From: Cylindrotheca closterium | Lineage: Eukaryota; Bacillariophyta; Bacillariophyceae; Bacillariales; Bacillariaceae | DNA: 64,000 nucleotides | Direction: 5' to 3' | Assembly (NCBI GenBank): GCA_933822405.4 | Contig: CAKOGP040002047.1 | Location: forward strand, 62,834 to 126,833 | Shown here: positions 48,089 to 58,359 of the stretch, piece by piece | How positions within the stretch are numbered: position 1 is the first letter of the stretch | Layout: every line of letters begins with the position of its first letter | Program-made: the position numbers and the translations under genes | Notes under the pieces: model-generated | What the model was told of the DNA's origin: nothing | The model's database searches: none | The model's input: the letters and a program-made list of their open reading frames with translations, nothing else

Positions 48089-49006
48089 ATGACTGTCACA
48101 GAAGTGGTAGAGACCAAGCTTGATGAAGAGCACTACGTCGACGAAGATGGTACTGAGCCAGTCGAAGGTACTGAAGGAGAAGAAACTGAAACCAAAAGCG
48201 GTCATACAGTCCCAAAGGGAGTTGCCGTTGAGGAACTAAAGAGCTACCGAGGACATAAAAAGCTTCGAGATGAATGCCCTCCTGCCGTTCAAGAACTTTT
48301 GACCGCAAAGGGTGCCTTCGATGTTTATGACAAGTTTGTTTCCACAATGGCCAGTGAGAAATCCACTCGTGGACCACTAGGCAAGTGGAGAGATAAACAA
48401 TTCATTTCTGTATTGGATTTGTTCCAAGATGAGTTTATTGACAAAGGAGTTAAAGTTTCCTTGTGCAAGCGCTCGTCTGGAAAGGGAACCTACCGCTGGC
48501 TTGAATTCATTGACGTTGAAGCACTTGAGGAACCATACGTCCCTCAGTATGATGTGTCCAACCTTTCAGGACAAATCCTCGAGACCTGCTACTCAAAACT
48601 TCAGTTTCCCAATGGCGTGGCCGTTGAAGAACTCAAGTCGTGGAAAGGTCGCAAAAAGCTCAAGGAAAAGATCCCAATTTATCTTGAAAAGCTTCTTAAG
48701 AAGAATGATTTGATGGCTGAATACGACCAACTGATTGACCATGTCATTGAGTCCGGAGTGTCTGCTAATATGAAAAACTGGGAGACAGAAAAACTACAGG
48801 CTATTCTTGAGGAATACAAGCCCATGTTTGCTGCCAAGGGTGTCGATGTCTTTGTTTCCCACAAACAGGAATACGTCTCACACGGTCAATATGGTGGCCA
48901 CACTGAATTCTTCAGATGGATTGAGTATGTGGATCGTGCTGAACAGCCCAGTTACACTCCCCAGCGTAACGCTGACGAGAAGGATGAGGCATGCACCATC
49001 ATGTAA
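48089..49006 (+). CDS. Internally duplicated protein with C-terminal CaaX box
   Basis: The single exon encodes 305 aa. After an acidic N-terminus (1-40) there are two homologous units of about 110 residues (about 41-150 and 173-290), each starting GVAVEELKSxxGxKKL and ending RWxE(F/Y)(I/V)D. I do not recognise the unit in any named family. The last four residues are CTIM, a CaaX box of the farnesylation type, so the protein is probably prenylated and membrane-attached although it has no transmembrane segment or signal peptide. Codon use looks like a well-expressed gene. It follows the duplicated intergenic region. Confidence 0.82.
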   Translation: MTVTEVVETKLDEEHYVDEDGTEPVEGTEGEETETKSGHTVPKGVAVEELKSYRGHKKLRDECPPAVQELLTAKGAFDVYDKFVSTMASEKSTRGPLGKWRDKQFISVLDLFQDEFIDKGVKVSLCKRSSGKGTYRWLEFIDVEALEEPYVPQYDVSNLSGQILETCYSKLQFPNGVAVEELKSWKGRKKLKEKIPIYLEKLLKKNDLMAEYDQLIDHVIESGVSANMKNWETEKLQAILEEYKPMFAAKGVDVFVSHKQEYVSHGQYGGHTEFFRWIEYVDRAEQPSYTPQRNADEKDEACTIM

Positions 49007-49191
49007 CTTTTTTTGGTAATCGATGACTTGGTTTTCCATCTCCGTTTTGTGTGTCGTTTTTTGGATGGATGAATTTTCTGCCTATCTCAGTTTTGTGGGG
49101 TGGCCCTCTAAAGTTTAGACGTCTCAATTTTACATGTGATACCTATTGCTTTTCTATGTGGCATGATAGAATTCTGTCGACGCCGTTGTAG

Positions 49192-52032
49192 TTAGCCAGT
49201 CATTTCTTCTACCCTTCGTCGATAGCATACCTCCAATAACTGGACAATTGCTCGGGAGGGCTTTACCTCATACTCCTTCATAAGTTGCAAGAGCCGATCT
49301 GCATACTTTGGTTTGTCGTGTACATTGCTGGCTGCCAACACCTTGAGAATGGCATGAAATAAAAACTTGTCAGGGATCACCAAAGTTTTGGTTCCTCTAC
49401 TATTCTCCTCAATTTTTTTCTGCTGTTGATTGTATTGCAACAGTAGATGGAGAATTTCATCGGCCTTGTAAATCGCATTCGGGTCTCCCGAGTTGCCCCA
49501 CGCACGTATAGTGCTCGTAAATTCGAAAGCTCTTAGGTTTTCATTGACTCTGCCAGAGGAAACCTTTCCTATTAGTTCTCGCAGATAAGCTTCGGCTTTC
49601 TCGCCTGACTCAGGAGCATGGCTACGAGACCACACATTGATGATCGCACCGTAGGTCTTGCCATCGGGATCATAGTGGCCCTTCATTTCTTCCAAAATGG
49701 ATTCTGCTTGCAATGCTGGGTCAATAGAAGGGGAGACGTCGTTTTCAGAAAGGTCATCCCCACTGATTCCATCACCTGCTGTTTCATCTAAACTTCGATC
49801 ATTGCTGTACATTAATCCACATGTTGAGATTAGTGTGTTGAATGTCACCGGGTCTGGCTTGAGTGTCATGTATCCCTCTTGGCGCATCTCATGCATTATT
49901 GCAACCAACTTTTCACACCGCTGAAATGCTTTGGGCGATCTTGATCGCACCCATGCTCCCATAACCGAGTTGAAGGAAATCACATCCGGTCGAACCCGGC
50001 CTCCAATTTCAATCATTCTCTCCAGAATCGCCTCTGCTCGCTGTGGAGCTTCGGGGTCCGTGCTGTGTGCCCACGCTGAAATGACGGTGTTGAAACTAAT
50101 GGAATCAGGTCTGACTCTCGATCCATCTCCACACATTTCGTCCAGTAGCGACTGTGCCTGTTCTCCGTAACCGCGCCTTGTGTAAGAGTGCAGCAATGTA
50201 TTATAGGTCACCAAATCAGGTTCAAGACGCTCATGTTTTTTTAGTACGCGAAATAAACTTCGAATGCGAGCAGTTGCTTGCCTCAGAGTAGACTTGCTCC
50301 ACGCGTCCAAAAGTGTATTGTACGATGTTATGTCTGGTTCGACTCCAGCATCCATCATCGTTTTCAAAACACCCTCTGCCTCCGCTATCTTTCTGGCTCT
50401 GGCAAATGAACGGATTAAAATATTGTATGAATAGACGTCTGGTTTGATACCATCACTTTCCATGGTTCGTATCAATGCCTGAGCTCTGCTCATCGCATCA
50501 CGTGACCTCGATTTTGCCCAACAGTCCAGCACTGCGTTGTATGCCACAATATCAGGTGGACTATCTAGCTCCCCAGAATTTGCCAGATCCCTCATCAAGC
50601 GCAGCAGTCGTTCTCCTCTTTCTCCGGCATCGGAAGATCTGAGTTTCGACCAACCTGATAGCACAACTGTGTAGGTTTGAACCGTCGGTCGTACTTCTAT
50701 ATTCCCCTGCAGAAAGCTCTGATGCATTTCCCCCAGTAGCTCCTCTGCCCGTTCAATGTTCCGTGAATTGACGTATGCGTTGATTACGGAGTTGTAAGAG
50801 ATGACATTTGGCGATATATCTTGGTCAATCATACGTCGCAGGATCGATTCGGCGACTTCTGGTTCGGTCTTTGATTTGGCAAATGCACTCAATACAGTGC
50901 TATAGGAAATGACCGATGGCTGCTCATTCAATTCTCCGGATTCATAAAGGCGTTCCATTTGATCCAAGACAGATTGTGCTTTGTCCACGTCTCCAGCCTT
51001 GGCAAGCGCCACGAGGTACCCATTGAAGCAAGCAAGTGCAGGTTTCAATTCCTCGTTCCCATTCCTAGATTCTTCATACATTTCTTGCAAAAGAAATTCA
51101 ACCCGATCTGGTCGACCCTTTTGCGCCCAACAATCAATAGCAGTAGCATAGGTCACTTGATTTGGTGCCACATCCCATTCAGGTTCCTCAAATGAAAGTT
51201 CGTGCATTTGCTCCAAAAGTTCCTCTACTTTGTCAGGAGCCTCAGCTCGTCCCGACTTGACCCAACTGTTCATTAGCGTTGAGAACGTGTAAACATTCGG
51301 ACGGAGACGAGGATGATTCGTTGCATGTATTCGAAGGTATTGGAGAATGTCATGTCCAACTATCACAGATTGACGGGAATCGTGGATGGCTCCATCCATA
51401 ATCATGCTAAATGTGTGAACATCAGGTTTCAGAATTGTCGAGCTACTTGCTTCAAGCGCCTTGATTCTCTCGAATAAAGAAGACGCACTCAATTCGGGAT
51501 CCCCTCCAAACAGAAGAGGCTTTTCTGCAGCAGCTTTTCTCCAATTGTTGACTACCAAGTTGAGAAGATCAGTTGTGAACAAGTCTTCGGTCGCCTCGCC
51601 GGCAATCCAGTCCAAGCTCTCTTTGTTTTGTCGCAAAGTTTGATCGTCTTTCTGTATTCTTTCCAAGAGACGAATTGCCATGGATGTTCCTTCGTCCGCC
51701 GGGGCATCGTTCAGCCACCAAAGTACTGCCATGTGACATTCTGTGCGAGTTTTGGGATCGTCAAAGCTTCCGATGGGTGTCTCCAGGAGTCTCGTAGAGG
51801 TATGTCTCCAGACGCTATCCATATCAGAGGAGAGCGAACGTTTTGATATCAATCGAAATTTGTTTCCTTCGTTTTCGATTTGAATTGGTACATCTTTCCT
51901 CACAAATCGATTTCTACAAGTGTGATGACGCCGCAAATGAATTCGCCTAGAGGTTCTGGAGTGCCCGATCGCAGTATTGCTACTTGAATGAGGGAGAACC
52001 GATCTTATTCTTGACCTTAGTTGTCGCTTCAT
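49192..52032 (-). CDS. Large P-class PPR protein, probably mitochondrial
   Basis: The single exon encodes 946 aa starting at MKRQLRSR; the frame upstream opens only from TTG. The first ~45 residues hold about a dozen Arg/Lys and almost no acidic residues, a strong mitochondrial presequence pattern. From about residue 140 to the end there are roughly 17-20 PPR motifs of about 35 residues, with the usual cores (NVYTFSTLMNSWVKSG, NVISYNSVINAYVNS, DVYSYNILIRSFARAR, DITSYNTLLDAWSKS, DLVTYNTLLHSYTRRG, DVISFNSVMGAWVRS). No SMR, DYW or RNase domain is present. Such proteins bind organellar RNA through residues 5 and 35 of each repeat and affect its stability or translation. Confidence 0.91.
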   Translation of the reverse strand: MKRQLRSRIRSVLPHSSSNTAIGHSRTSRRIHLRRHHTCRNRFVRKDVPIQIENEGNKFRLISKRSLSSDMDSVWRHTSTRLLETPIGSFDDPKTRTECHMAVLWWLNDAPADEGTSMAIRLLERIQKDDQTLRQNKESLDWIAGEATEDLFTTDLLNLVVNNWRKAAAEKPLLFGGDPELSASSLFERIKALEASSSTILKPDVHTFSMIMDGAIHDSRQSVIVGHDILQYLRIHATNHPRLRPNVYTFSTLMNSWVKSGRAEAPDKVEELLEQMHELSFEEPEWDVAPNQVTYATAIDCWAQKGRPDRVEFLLQEMYEESRNGNEELKPALACFNGYLVALAKAGDVDKAQSVLDQMERLYESGELNEQPSVISYSTVLSAFAKSKTEPEVAESILRRMIDQDISPNVISYNSVINAYVNSRNIERAEELLGEMHQSFLQGNIEVRPTVQTYTVVLSGWSKLRSSDAGERGERLLRLMRDLANSGELDSPPDIVAYNAVLDCWAKSRSRDAMSRAQALIRTMESDGIKPDVYSYNILIRSFARARKIAEAEGVLKTMMDAGVEPDITSYNTLLDAWSKSTLRQATARIRSLFRVLKKHERLEPDLVTYNTLLHSYTRRGYGEQAQSLLDEMCGDGSRVRPDSISFNTVISAWAHSTDPEAPQRAEAILERMIEIGGRVRPDVISFNSVMGAWVRSRSPKAFQRCEKLVAIMHEMRQEGYMTLKPDPVTFNTLISTCGLMYSNDRSLDETAGDGISGDDLSENDVSPSIDPALQAESILEEMKGHYDPDGKTYGAIINVWSRSHAPESGEKAEAYLRELIGKVSSGRVNENLRAFEFTSTIRAWGNSGDPNAIYKADEILHLLLQYNQQQKKIEENSRGTKTLVIPDKFLFHAILKVLAASNVHDKPKYADRLLQLMKEYEVKPSRAIVQLLEVCYRRRVEEMTG

Positions 52033-52478
52033 GATGTTGTTTTGGAGCAAAGAGAATGATTTTTTGTGATCTCGGTCGTCGAAGAATTAAAGGGTGGTTA
52101 TGCGCCGGTGACCAGACAGACGTCACAGATTTCCAACCAACACATCTCATCTTGATCTCAATCTTGATCTTGTTCTGAATCGTGATCGCCAACAGATACT
52201 GTATAGTAGCCTGTAAACTTTCAGAGGAAAACAAGCACTCAAGAGGAAACCAAACCCTGTAATGCGAGAAAGTAAAATTACAAGTTATTGTCAATAATTT
52301 TTTTTAAGATGTAGCGAAGTCTGATTACTCCCCATTCTGATCCAGAAGCAGCATCGCTTACATCGAACTAGTAGCCAATTAGCATTAATATTATTACAGG
52401 TGAAATTCTAGCAAGCACACGACTCGTCGATCATCCTTCTTCCATAGCCAAGCGATTATAGATCCAGCTTTTGTCTAT
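52033..52478. promoter_or_regulatory. Promoter of the large PPR gene
   Basis: No gene is seen. An ACGTCA CRE-like hexamer at 52120-52125 is 88 nt upstream of the PPR start codon. Confidence 0.4.
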
Positions 52479-53114
52479 TTATTCACTCACTGCTGGTCCC
52501 ATCTCGCTCTTGCCAAAGCTGGGGGCTTGCAAATGTGCTGGAATCGTTGCTCCAAACGAGACCCTTTTACTAGAAGACAAAGAAGAAGATGGACACTTCA
52601 GGATACTCGGGGAGGTTAAAGGTGGACTCATCGTCCAACTCGACCGATTTCCCAGTTCTTTTTCATCAAGAACCTTTGGATGAGTAATTGTGGGTGAGTG
52701 GTGAGAGTTCTCATCATTCTCGTTGTTGTTATCATCCTTTTCATCAACAGGTCTACACGCTAGATACAGCTGGATGATGTCTTGAGCACTTCCATTGTCT
52801 TCCTTCTGAAAGTCAAGGAGATCTTGAATGCTAGTCTTTCCAAGCTCATTTTCAGAGAACACTTTGTCAGGTAGGTTTTCTAATTTCATGACACACTGGA
52901 TTTCTGAGGAGTTCGCTTCAAGTTGTTGAGATTGTTCTGAAGGCCATTTGACGACTTCCTCGGCGGCGGGAGTTTCGTAAATCTTCTCGAGGACCGAATC
53001 ATCAAAGTCTTTCTCCGACAATCGAAAGTTCTTCGATCGATTGGTAACACTATTCGCGAGTCGTATGCGGATGCACTGACGGGTAAGAGATGTTCTTGGA
53101 TACTCTTGTGGCAT
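52479..53114 (-). CDS. Small disordered protein with possible PP1-docking motif
   Basis: The single exon encodes 211 aa. The sequence is polar and mostly disordered, with an Asn/Asp/Glu stretch in the middle. Near the C-terminus (about 180-188), SSSKRVSFGA contains KRVSF, which fits the RVxF motif used by regulatory subunits to dock on protein phosphatase 1; the Ser inside it could make binding phospho-sensitive. A preceding SPSILKCP segment is also typical of such docking regions. No other domain is recognised. The PP1 link is an inference from a short motif. Confidence 0.65.
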   Translation of the reverse strand: MPQEYPRTSLTRQCIRIRLANSVTNRSKNFRLSEKDFDDSVLEKIYETPAAEEVVKWPSEQSQQLEANSSEIQCVMKLENLPDKVFSENELGKTSIQDLLDFQKEDNGSAQDIIQLYLACRPVDEKDDNNNENDENSHHSPTITHPKVLDEKELGNRSSWTMSPPLTSPSILKCPSSSLSSSKRVSFGATIPAHLQAPSFGKSEMGPAVSE

Positions 53115-53544
53115 GGTTGCTGCGGTTCGCTGTATTTTTTTGTTGGTCGATGCAGTGAAAGACGCAAACCTGAAGTACTGCTTATTGTGGATAGGAAATT
53201 TCTATGGAAGAAGATGAATCAACATACCGGTAGCGGTGTCCCGGTATTGGTGATTGATTGATCCTGTCAAATCGCTATAAAAAAAACTGTTGGGAGCTTT
53301 TTCGCATAAACGCAAGCCGAATTCATGTGTTCTTTGCGACACACATGCAGTAACTACGGGGCGAAAGTCGACCCGATGGACAATATTTGCGCGATAGGGT
53401 TGCGCGGAGCAAGCTTCGGCCAACGAAGTTTCCCATCACTTTTGTTATTTCTTCCAAACATTACAGTAGCGAACATCAACTTGACTTTGAACAAGAATTA
53501 CTAGCTGGAGCAACCGCTGCATTTAATTTCAAAGAAAGACAACA
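53115..53544. promoter_or_regulatory. Divergent promoter region
   Basis: This 430-nt space lies between two divergent genes. A TACCGGTA palindrome is at 53225-53232. No ORF of note is seen. Confidence 0.5.
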
Positions 53545-55830
53545 ATGATGTCAACTAATATTTCAATATGTTCGCTGATATCTGTGGGATTAATCCTTTC
53601 ATTACCATTGTCGGATGCCTTTCAAGGAATGGAAGTTGGACCAAGACAATACAGCACCACCGCCACCAGACTGTACAATTCACAAAAGAAAAAGCCACGA
53701 TTTTCACAGCAAGCTCATATTCAAAAGAAGGAATCAATATCACGGAGCAAACCTAAACCTTGGGATTCTGGAAAGTCCATTGACGAGCTCGAATCGAAAT
53801 TGATGTCAAGGTGGGGAACTTTGGAAGACCAGCAAGCACCTACGTCCAATGGCAAAACGAAGAAAAAGCAAACGTCCCGGTCCACGCCAGACCTCAGAGC
53901 GCCTGTATTTGATCCTTGGGATGACGACGAACAGCCTAAGCGACAAGTTGTCCGTGAATATTACGATGAGGATGATGAAGGATTTGAGTATGTTGAATTG
54001 GAAGATGACGAAGAATTCGACATAAGCGAAATACAGTTTGACGATACCGATACCGTATTCTCCGGGCAATCGTCCAAGTTTGAATCTAGAAAAATGAGAG
54101 TTGGAGACTTGATTTCACCCAAACCAGTGGGTGGGAGAGGGACTTTTAAGTCGGACGATGAAGCAGGCGGCTACTTTTTCAATCCCAAGAGCACCACCAC
54201 AGCTCCCATAGACAACAAGAAGAAAAGCCAATCGGCACAGACAAAAGAGAAGAAGGAAGAAGCAGAACCGAAGAAAAAAGAACCAAAGGAATCCGCGAAA
54301 GAGATCATGGGAGAGAATGGAAAGCCACTTTTGTTGTGTGTAGAAGAAGCTATGTCACGGTTCGAATCGACAGTGGAAGAAGGTGTGATGGACACTATTG
54401 ATGCCACGGAAGAATCTCCCATTGTCGCTCTCGCAAAAAAGAAATCGTGGGAAGACTTGGGAATCACATCGCCCATTCTGCTGGAGAACCTTGACTACAT
54501 GAATTGTCTGGCGCCTTTGGATGTTCAGGTCAAGACAGTGCCAGCTGCCCTGACAGGCAATGATGTGTTGGTGGGAACCTACACAGGTAGTGGAAAGACT
54601 CTAAGCTTTTTGGCACCCTTGATACAGAGACTGCTATGGGATGGCGACAATGTTGATTTCAAGAATCTCGGCCTTGCCATTTTGATCATTGCCCCAGGAC
54701 GTGAATTGGCGAGTCAAATTACCAGTGTTACTCGTGAACTGATTCAGGATACCGGTTTGACAGTACAACTTGCGATTGGAGGAACTACCTTCTCTAGAAA
54801 TTTGGAACAAATTCGAAAACGAAAACCCAACATTATCGTTGGAACACCTGGTCGTATCGCCGAACTGGTAGTTGGGAAACCTGGAGAAAAGTATGTGTGC
54901 TTTGGACGGATGAAATGATCGTTGCTTGATGCTGCTGTTGATTTTGCTGTTAGTTTGCTTGCACCACCACAAATCTCACATTGTTGATCAATCTTTGAAA
55001 TCTATTGTAGGAGCGGACGACTTAAGATTGCCTCTTTGCAGTCCTTGGTCATGGATGAATTCGATGCTTTGTTGGAGTACAAGCCACACCGTGAACCCAC
55101 CCGCGCCATTATGACGACCTTGAAAAGGCGGCATCGGGACTCCATGCAATCCATTCTATGTTCCGCCACAGCTTCCGACATTATGGAATCCTCCAAGGTG
55201 GTAGACTTTTTGCGACCTGGATTTGAAACTGCCATGGCCGACGAGACGGATGTCCTTGTCTCACGCAAAAACAAAAAGTCGACCATGGTCAGCAAGACCG
55301 CCTTGCACGGTGTTATGCACGTACCACACCGCCGATTTGCCTTGGACACTCTTCGACGAGTCTTGCACACAGATCCAAACCCGCAGCAGATCCTTATCTT
55401 TGTAGAGAACTCTCGCAAGGTAGACATTGTCGTTGAAAAGTTGGGGAATATGGGAATTGTGGCAGCACCGCTTCACGGTGGTATGAATAGTGACAAGATG
55501 GACCGTGCTGAAGTAAGCAAAGCACTCCGGGAAGGATACGTGGGCATTGTGGTGGCTACTGAACTTGCGGCTCGTGGATTGGACGCTCCTCTACTTACGC
55601 ATGTCATCAACTTGGATCTTCCAACCGACGCCTCGCACTATGCCCATAGATCGGGTCGATGCGGTAGAGGAGGACGACCGGGTGTAGTCATCAACTTTAC
55701 CACTGGTCCAAAGGAACGAAACGTACCCCAACGATTCGCCGATTCTTTGGGAATTGAAATGCACAGTGTCGAAGCAAGGAGTGGGAAACTGGTCATGGTT
55801 GATCCAACAACCCAAAAATTGGATGAATAA
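53545..55830 (+). CDS. DEAD-box RNA helicase with plastid-type presequence
   Basis: Exons 53545-54890 and 55011-55830 join in phase 2 to 721 aa. The N-terminus is a signal peptide (ISICSLISVGLILSLPL) followed by SDA-FQGM, close to the diatom ASA-FAP plastid motif with Phe at +1. A long charged linker (about 30-300) follows. The helicase core has all motifs: TYTGSGKT (I), APGRELA (Ia), GTPGR (Ib), DEFD instead of DEAD (II, just after the splice junction), CSATAS (III), LIFVEN (IV), TELAARGLD (V) and HRSGRCGRGGRPG (VI). The Q-motif region is near SWEDLGITSPI. It should unwind RNA in the plastid, perhaps in rRNA maturation or splicing; this is inferred from targeting and family. Confidence 0.92.
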
Positions 55831-56199
55831 ATCATCACATACGAAATGTGAAAAAGCAATATTTTTAAAAGATGCTAATACCTGTAATTCTTTCATTATC
55901 ATTCACACTGCCTTACACCTACAGTACCTGGTACGGTGTGTTGGTGTCAAGTGAGCAACCTGTTTTTGCACACGTCATCCTCATCAATCATGACTAAAGG
56001 GGCTCATAACCAAATTTTCGGATTGAATCTGGATTGACGCGAACCGACCGGTCCATCTGTTGGTCTGTTCTCTGTTCTGCTTCGCTGTCGTTCCTTTTCT
56101 CACATCGTCACAATATTGGCAGTTGGCTTTCTCATCAAGATCTTCTCCCCCCACGTCGCTTTCCACAACGCAAACTACAGGTCTAACCAAAGATAAATC
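55831..56199. other. Intergenic, helicase 3' flank and ATAD3 promoter
   Basis: No gene is seen in this stretch. The last ~150 nt are TC-rich and are the likely 5' leader of the ATAD3 gene. Confidence 0.5.
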
Positions 56200-58153
56200 A
56201 TGTTTGGAGGTGGTCGAAAAAACGAAAAGCCATCAGATGCGATAAAGCCGGAAAATGCTCCCAAAAAAGGAGGCGGCGGTTCTGTCACTGGTTTCGATCC
56301 AGAAGGTTTGGAGCGTGCGGCCAAGGCGGCTCGAGAATTGGATGGCAGTCGCAATGCTTCCGCTGCCATTGAATTGATCAAATCACAAGAAGCTACCAAG
56401 CAGGTTAGTCTAGGTTGGGCGCTCTTGGAATCATGTTCTGCAGATGGATCCATTGGATCGATTTTTGATTCGTGGATTTTCTAGTTTGTCGCGGATTTTT
56501 CATGCTTTCTCATGTTTGCCCATCTTTTCCTTATTCATAGCACGAGCATGCTGCCAAGCGAGCTGAAATGGATGCCTATGCCCAACAAACTCGGGCCCAA
56601 AACATTGAACGAGAAGCTGAAGAAGCCCGAAAAACATTGGATGCCCAAACACAACATGAGAGACATCGTGCCGAGTACATGGACGAACTTGAACGCAAGC
56701 GACAAGTCGATATGTTGAATGCTCAAAAGTACATGCAGGAGTGAGTACAGTATATCTTATCTTGACGTTATTGATTTCACTGCACTTGTCCCATATTGAA
56801 TCTTGGATGCTAAATTTCGTATCTTTCTGTATCTCCTCCACCTTCAGAGAGCAATTGAAAAAGCAAGAAGAAATGGTGGCCCGACAGGAAGAAATGCGTC
56901 GCAAGACGGCTGATCACGAAGCTGCCCTTCGTACCAAGACCGAATTGGCCAAGGCCAAAGCAGAAGCCGACGGTAGAATTCGTCAAGAGCGCGAGAATCA
57001 TGACTTGATAGTGGCAAAGCTAAAGGCAGAAGCAATTGAAAAACGCGACACTGTTCTCAAGGGAATTGCCGATGCGGGAAAAATGGTTGGGGAAGGTCTG
57101 CAGACGTATCTAGATGATACGACCAAATTGCGCAATACCGCGTTTACCGTCACAGGAATTGCTGTCGGTGTCTACACGGCGAGGACATCGATCGGAATTG
57201 CTGGACGATTTGTTGAGAGCCGCTTAGGAAAGCCCAGTCTGGTCCGAGAAACCAGCCGATTCACGGCGAGTCAACTCGTGAGAGAGCCAGTCAAGACATT
57301 CAAGCACACCTTTGGCATTGGCAGATCTGAAACTGACGCCCTGAATGGAATTGTCTTGGAGAACAGCTTGGAGTCCCAACTTCGAAAGATTGCCGTTTCA
57401 ACGGCGAATACGAAAAAGAATCGAGCTCCCTTCCGTCATTTATTGTTGCACGGTCCTCCAGGTACCGGTAAGACTATGTTTGCTAGAGGTTTGGCCCAGC
57501 ACTCGGGTCTCGATTATGCCGTATTGACGGGAGGTGATATCGCGCCCTTGGGACGAGATGCCGTCACTGAATTGCACAAACTCTTTGACTGGGCCAAAAC
57601 CTCACGCAAGGGTCTTTTGTTATTTGTCGACGAAGCCGATGCCTTTCTCCAATCCCGTGAAACCACTAAGATTTCCGAAGATCAACGGAATGCCCTTAAC
57701 GCCTTTCTTTTCCGTACTGGTACCGAATCCGATCAATTCATGATGGTGTACGCTAGTAACCAGCCTTCCCAATTCGACCCTGCCATTATGGATCGTATCG
57801 ATGAAATGGTCGAATTTGGACTGCCAAGTACCGAAGAACGCCGAAAAATGATTGCCATGTACATTGACAAGTATCTACTCAAGCCACCCACGTGGGCCAA
57901 GGCCGTCCAGACCGAAGATATTGGCGAAGTTGAAATTGAAAAGGTGGTCCAAGAAACGGAGGGTTTTTCGGGTCGTGCTATTTCCAAGTTGGCCATTGCA
58001 TGGCAAGCAGCTGCCTACGGAACCGAAGGTGCCGTGTTGGACAAAGCCACGTTTTTCCAAACAGTGGAGCAGCATAAGCGCAGTATGTCCACCAAGGAAG
58101 TATGGTTGAAGGATGCTGAATTTAGAGCAGAACAACTTACAATCGATGCTTGA
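56200..58153 (+). CDS. ATAD3-type mitochondrial AAA ATPase
   Basis: Exons 56200-56403, 56541-56740 and 56848-58153 splice in frame (phases 0 and 2) to 569 aa. The N-terminal block is diagnostic of ATAD3: FDPEGLERAAKAARELDGS, then a long coiled coil of Glu/Arg/Ala/Gln heptads (about 50-190). A mid-protein membrane segment follows (about 200-220, AFTVTGIAVGVYTARTSIGIA), then the AAA domain: Walker A HGPPGTGKT, Walker B LLLFVDEAD, sensor 1 VYASNQPSQFD and the Arg finger region MDRIDEMVEF. ATAD3 spans the inner mitochondrial membrane and links nucleoids, membrane organisation and lipid transport in animals and plants. No separate N-terminal presequence is visible, which is normal for this family. 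Confidence 0.95.
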
Positions 58154-58359
58154 ATATTATAATACTCAAACTATTATGTATAGACAAGGGATTATTGCTA
58201 CTCTGTTCTCTGTTTCTACAGTGGAGAACCCAGCCATCAAAGCCGACTGACTTCTAACATCTAGCATACTCGCCGCAAACTAACGCTTAGCAAAGCCATT
58301 CGTAGTCAACAAAATTTTTAGATGAATAAATTGTACAATATGCAGTGCCCAACTGATCC

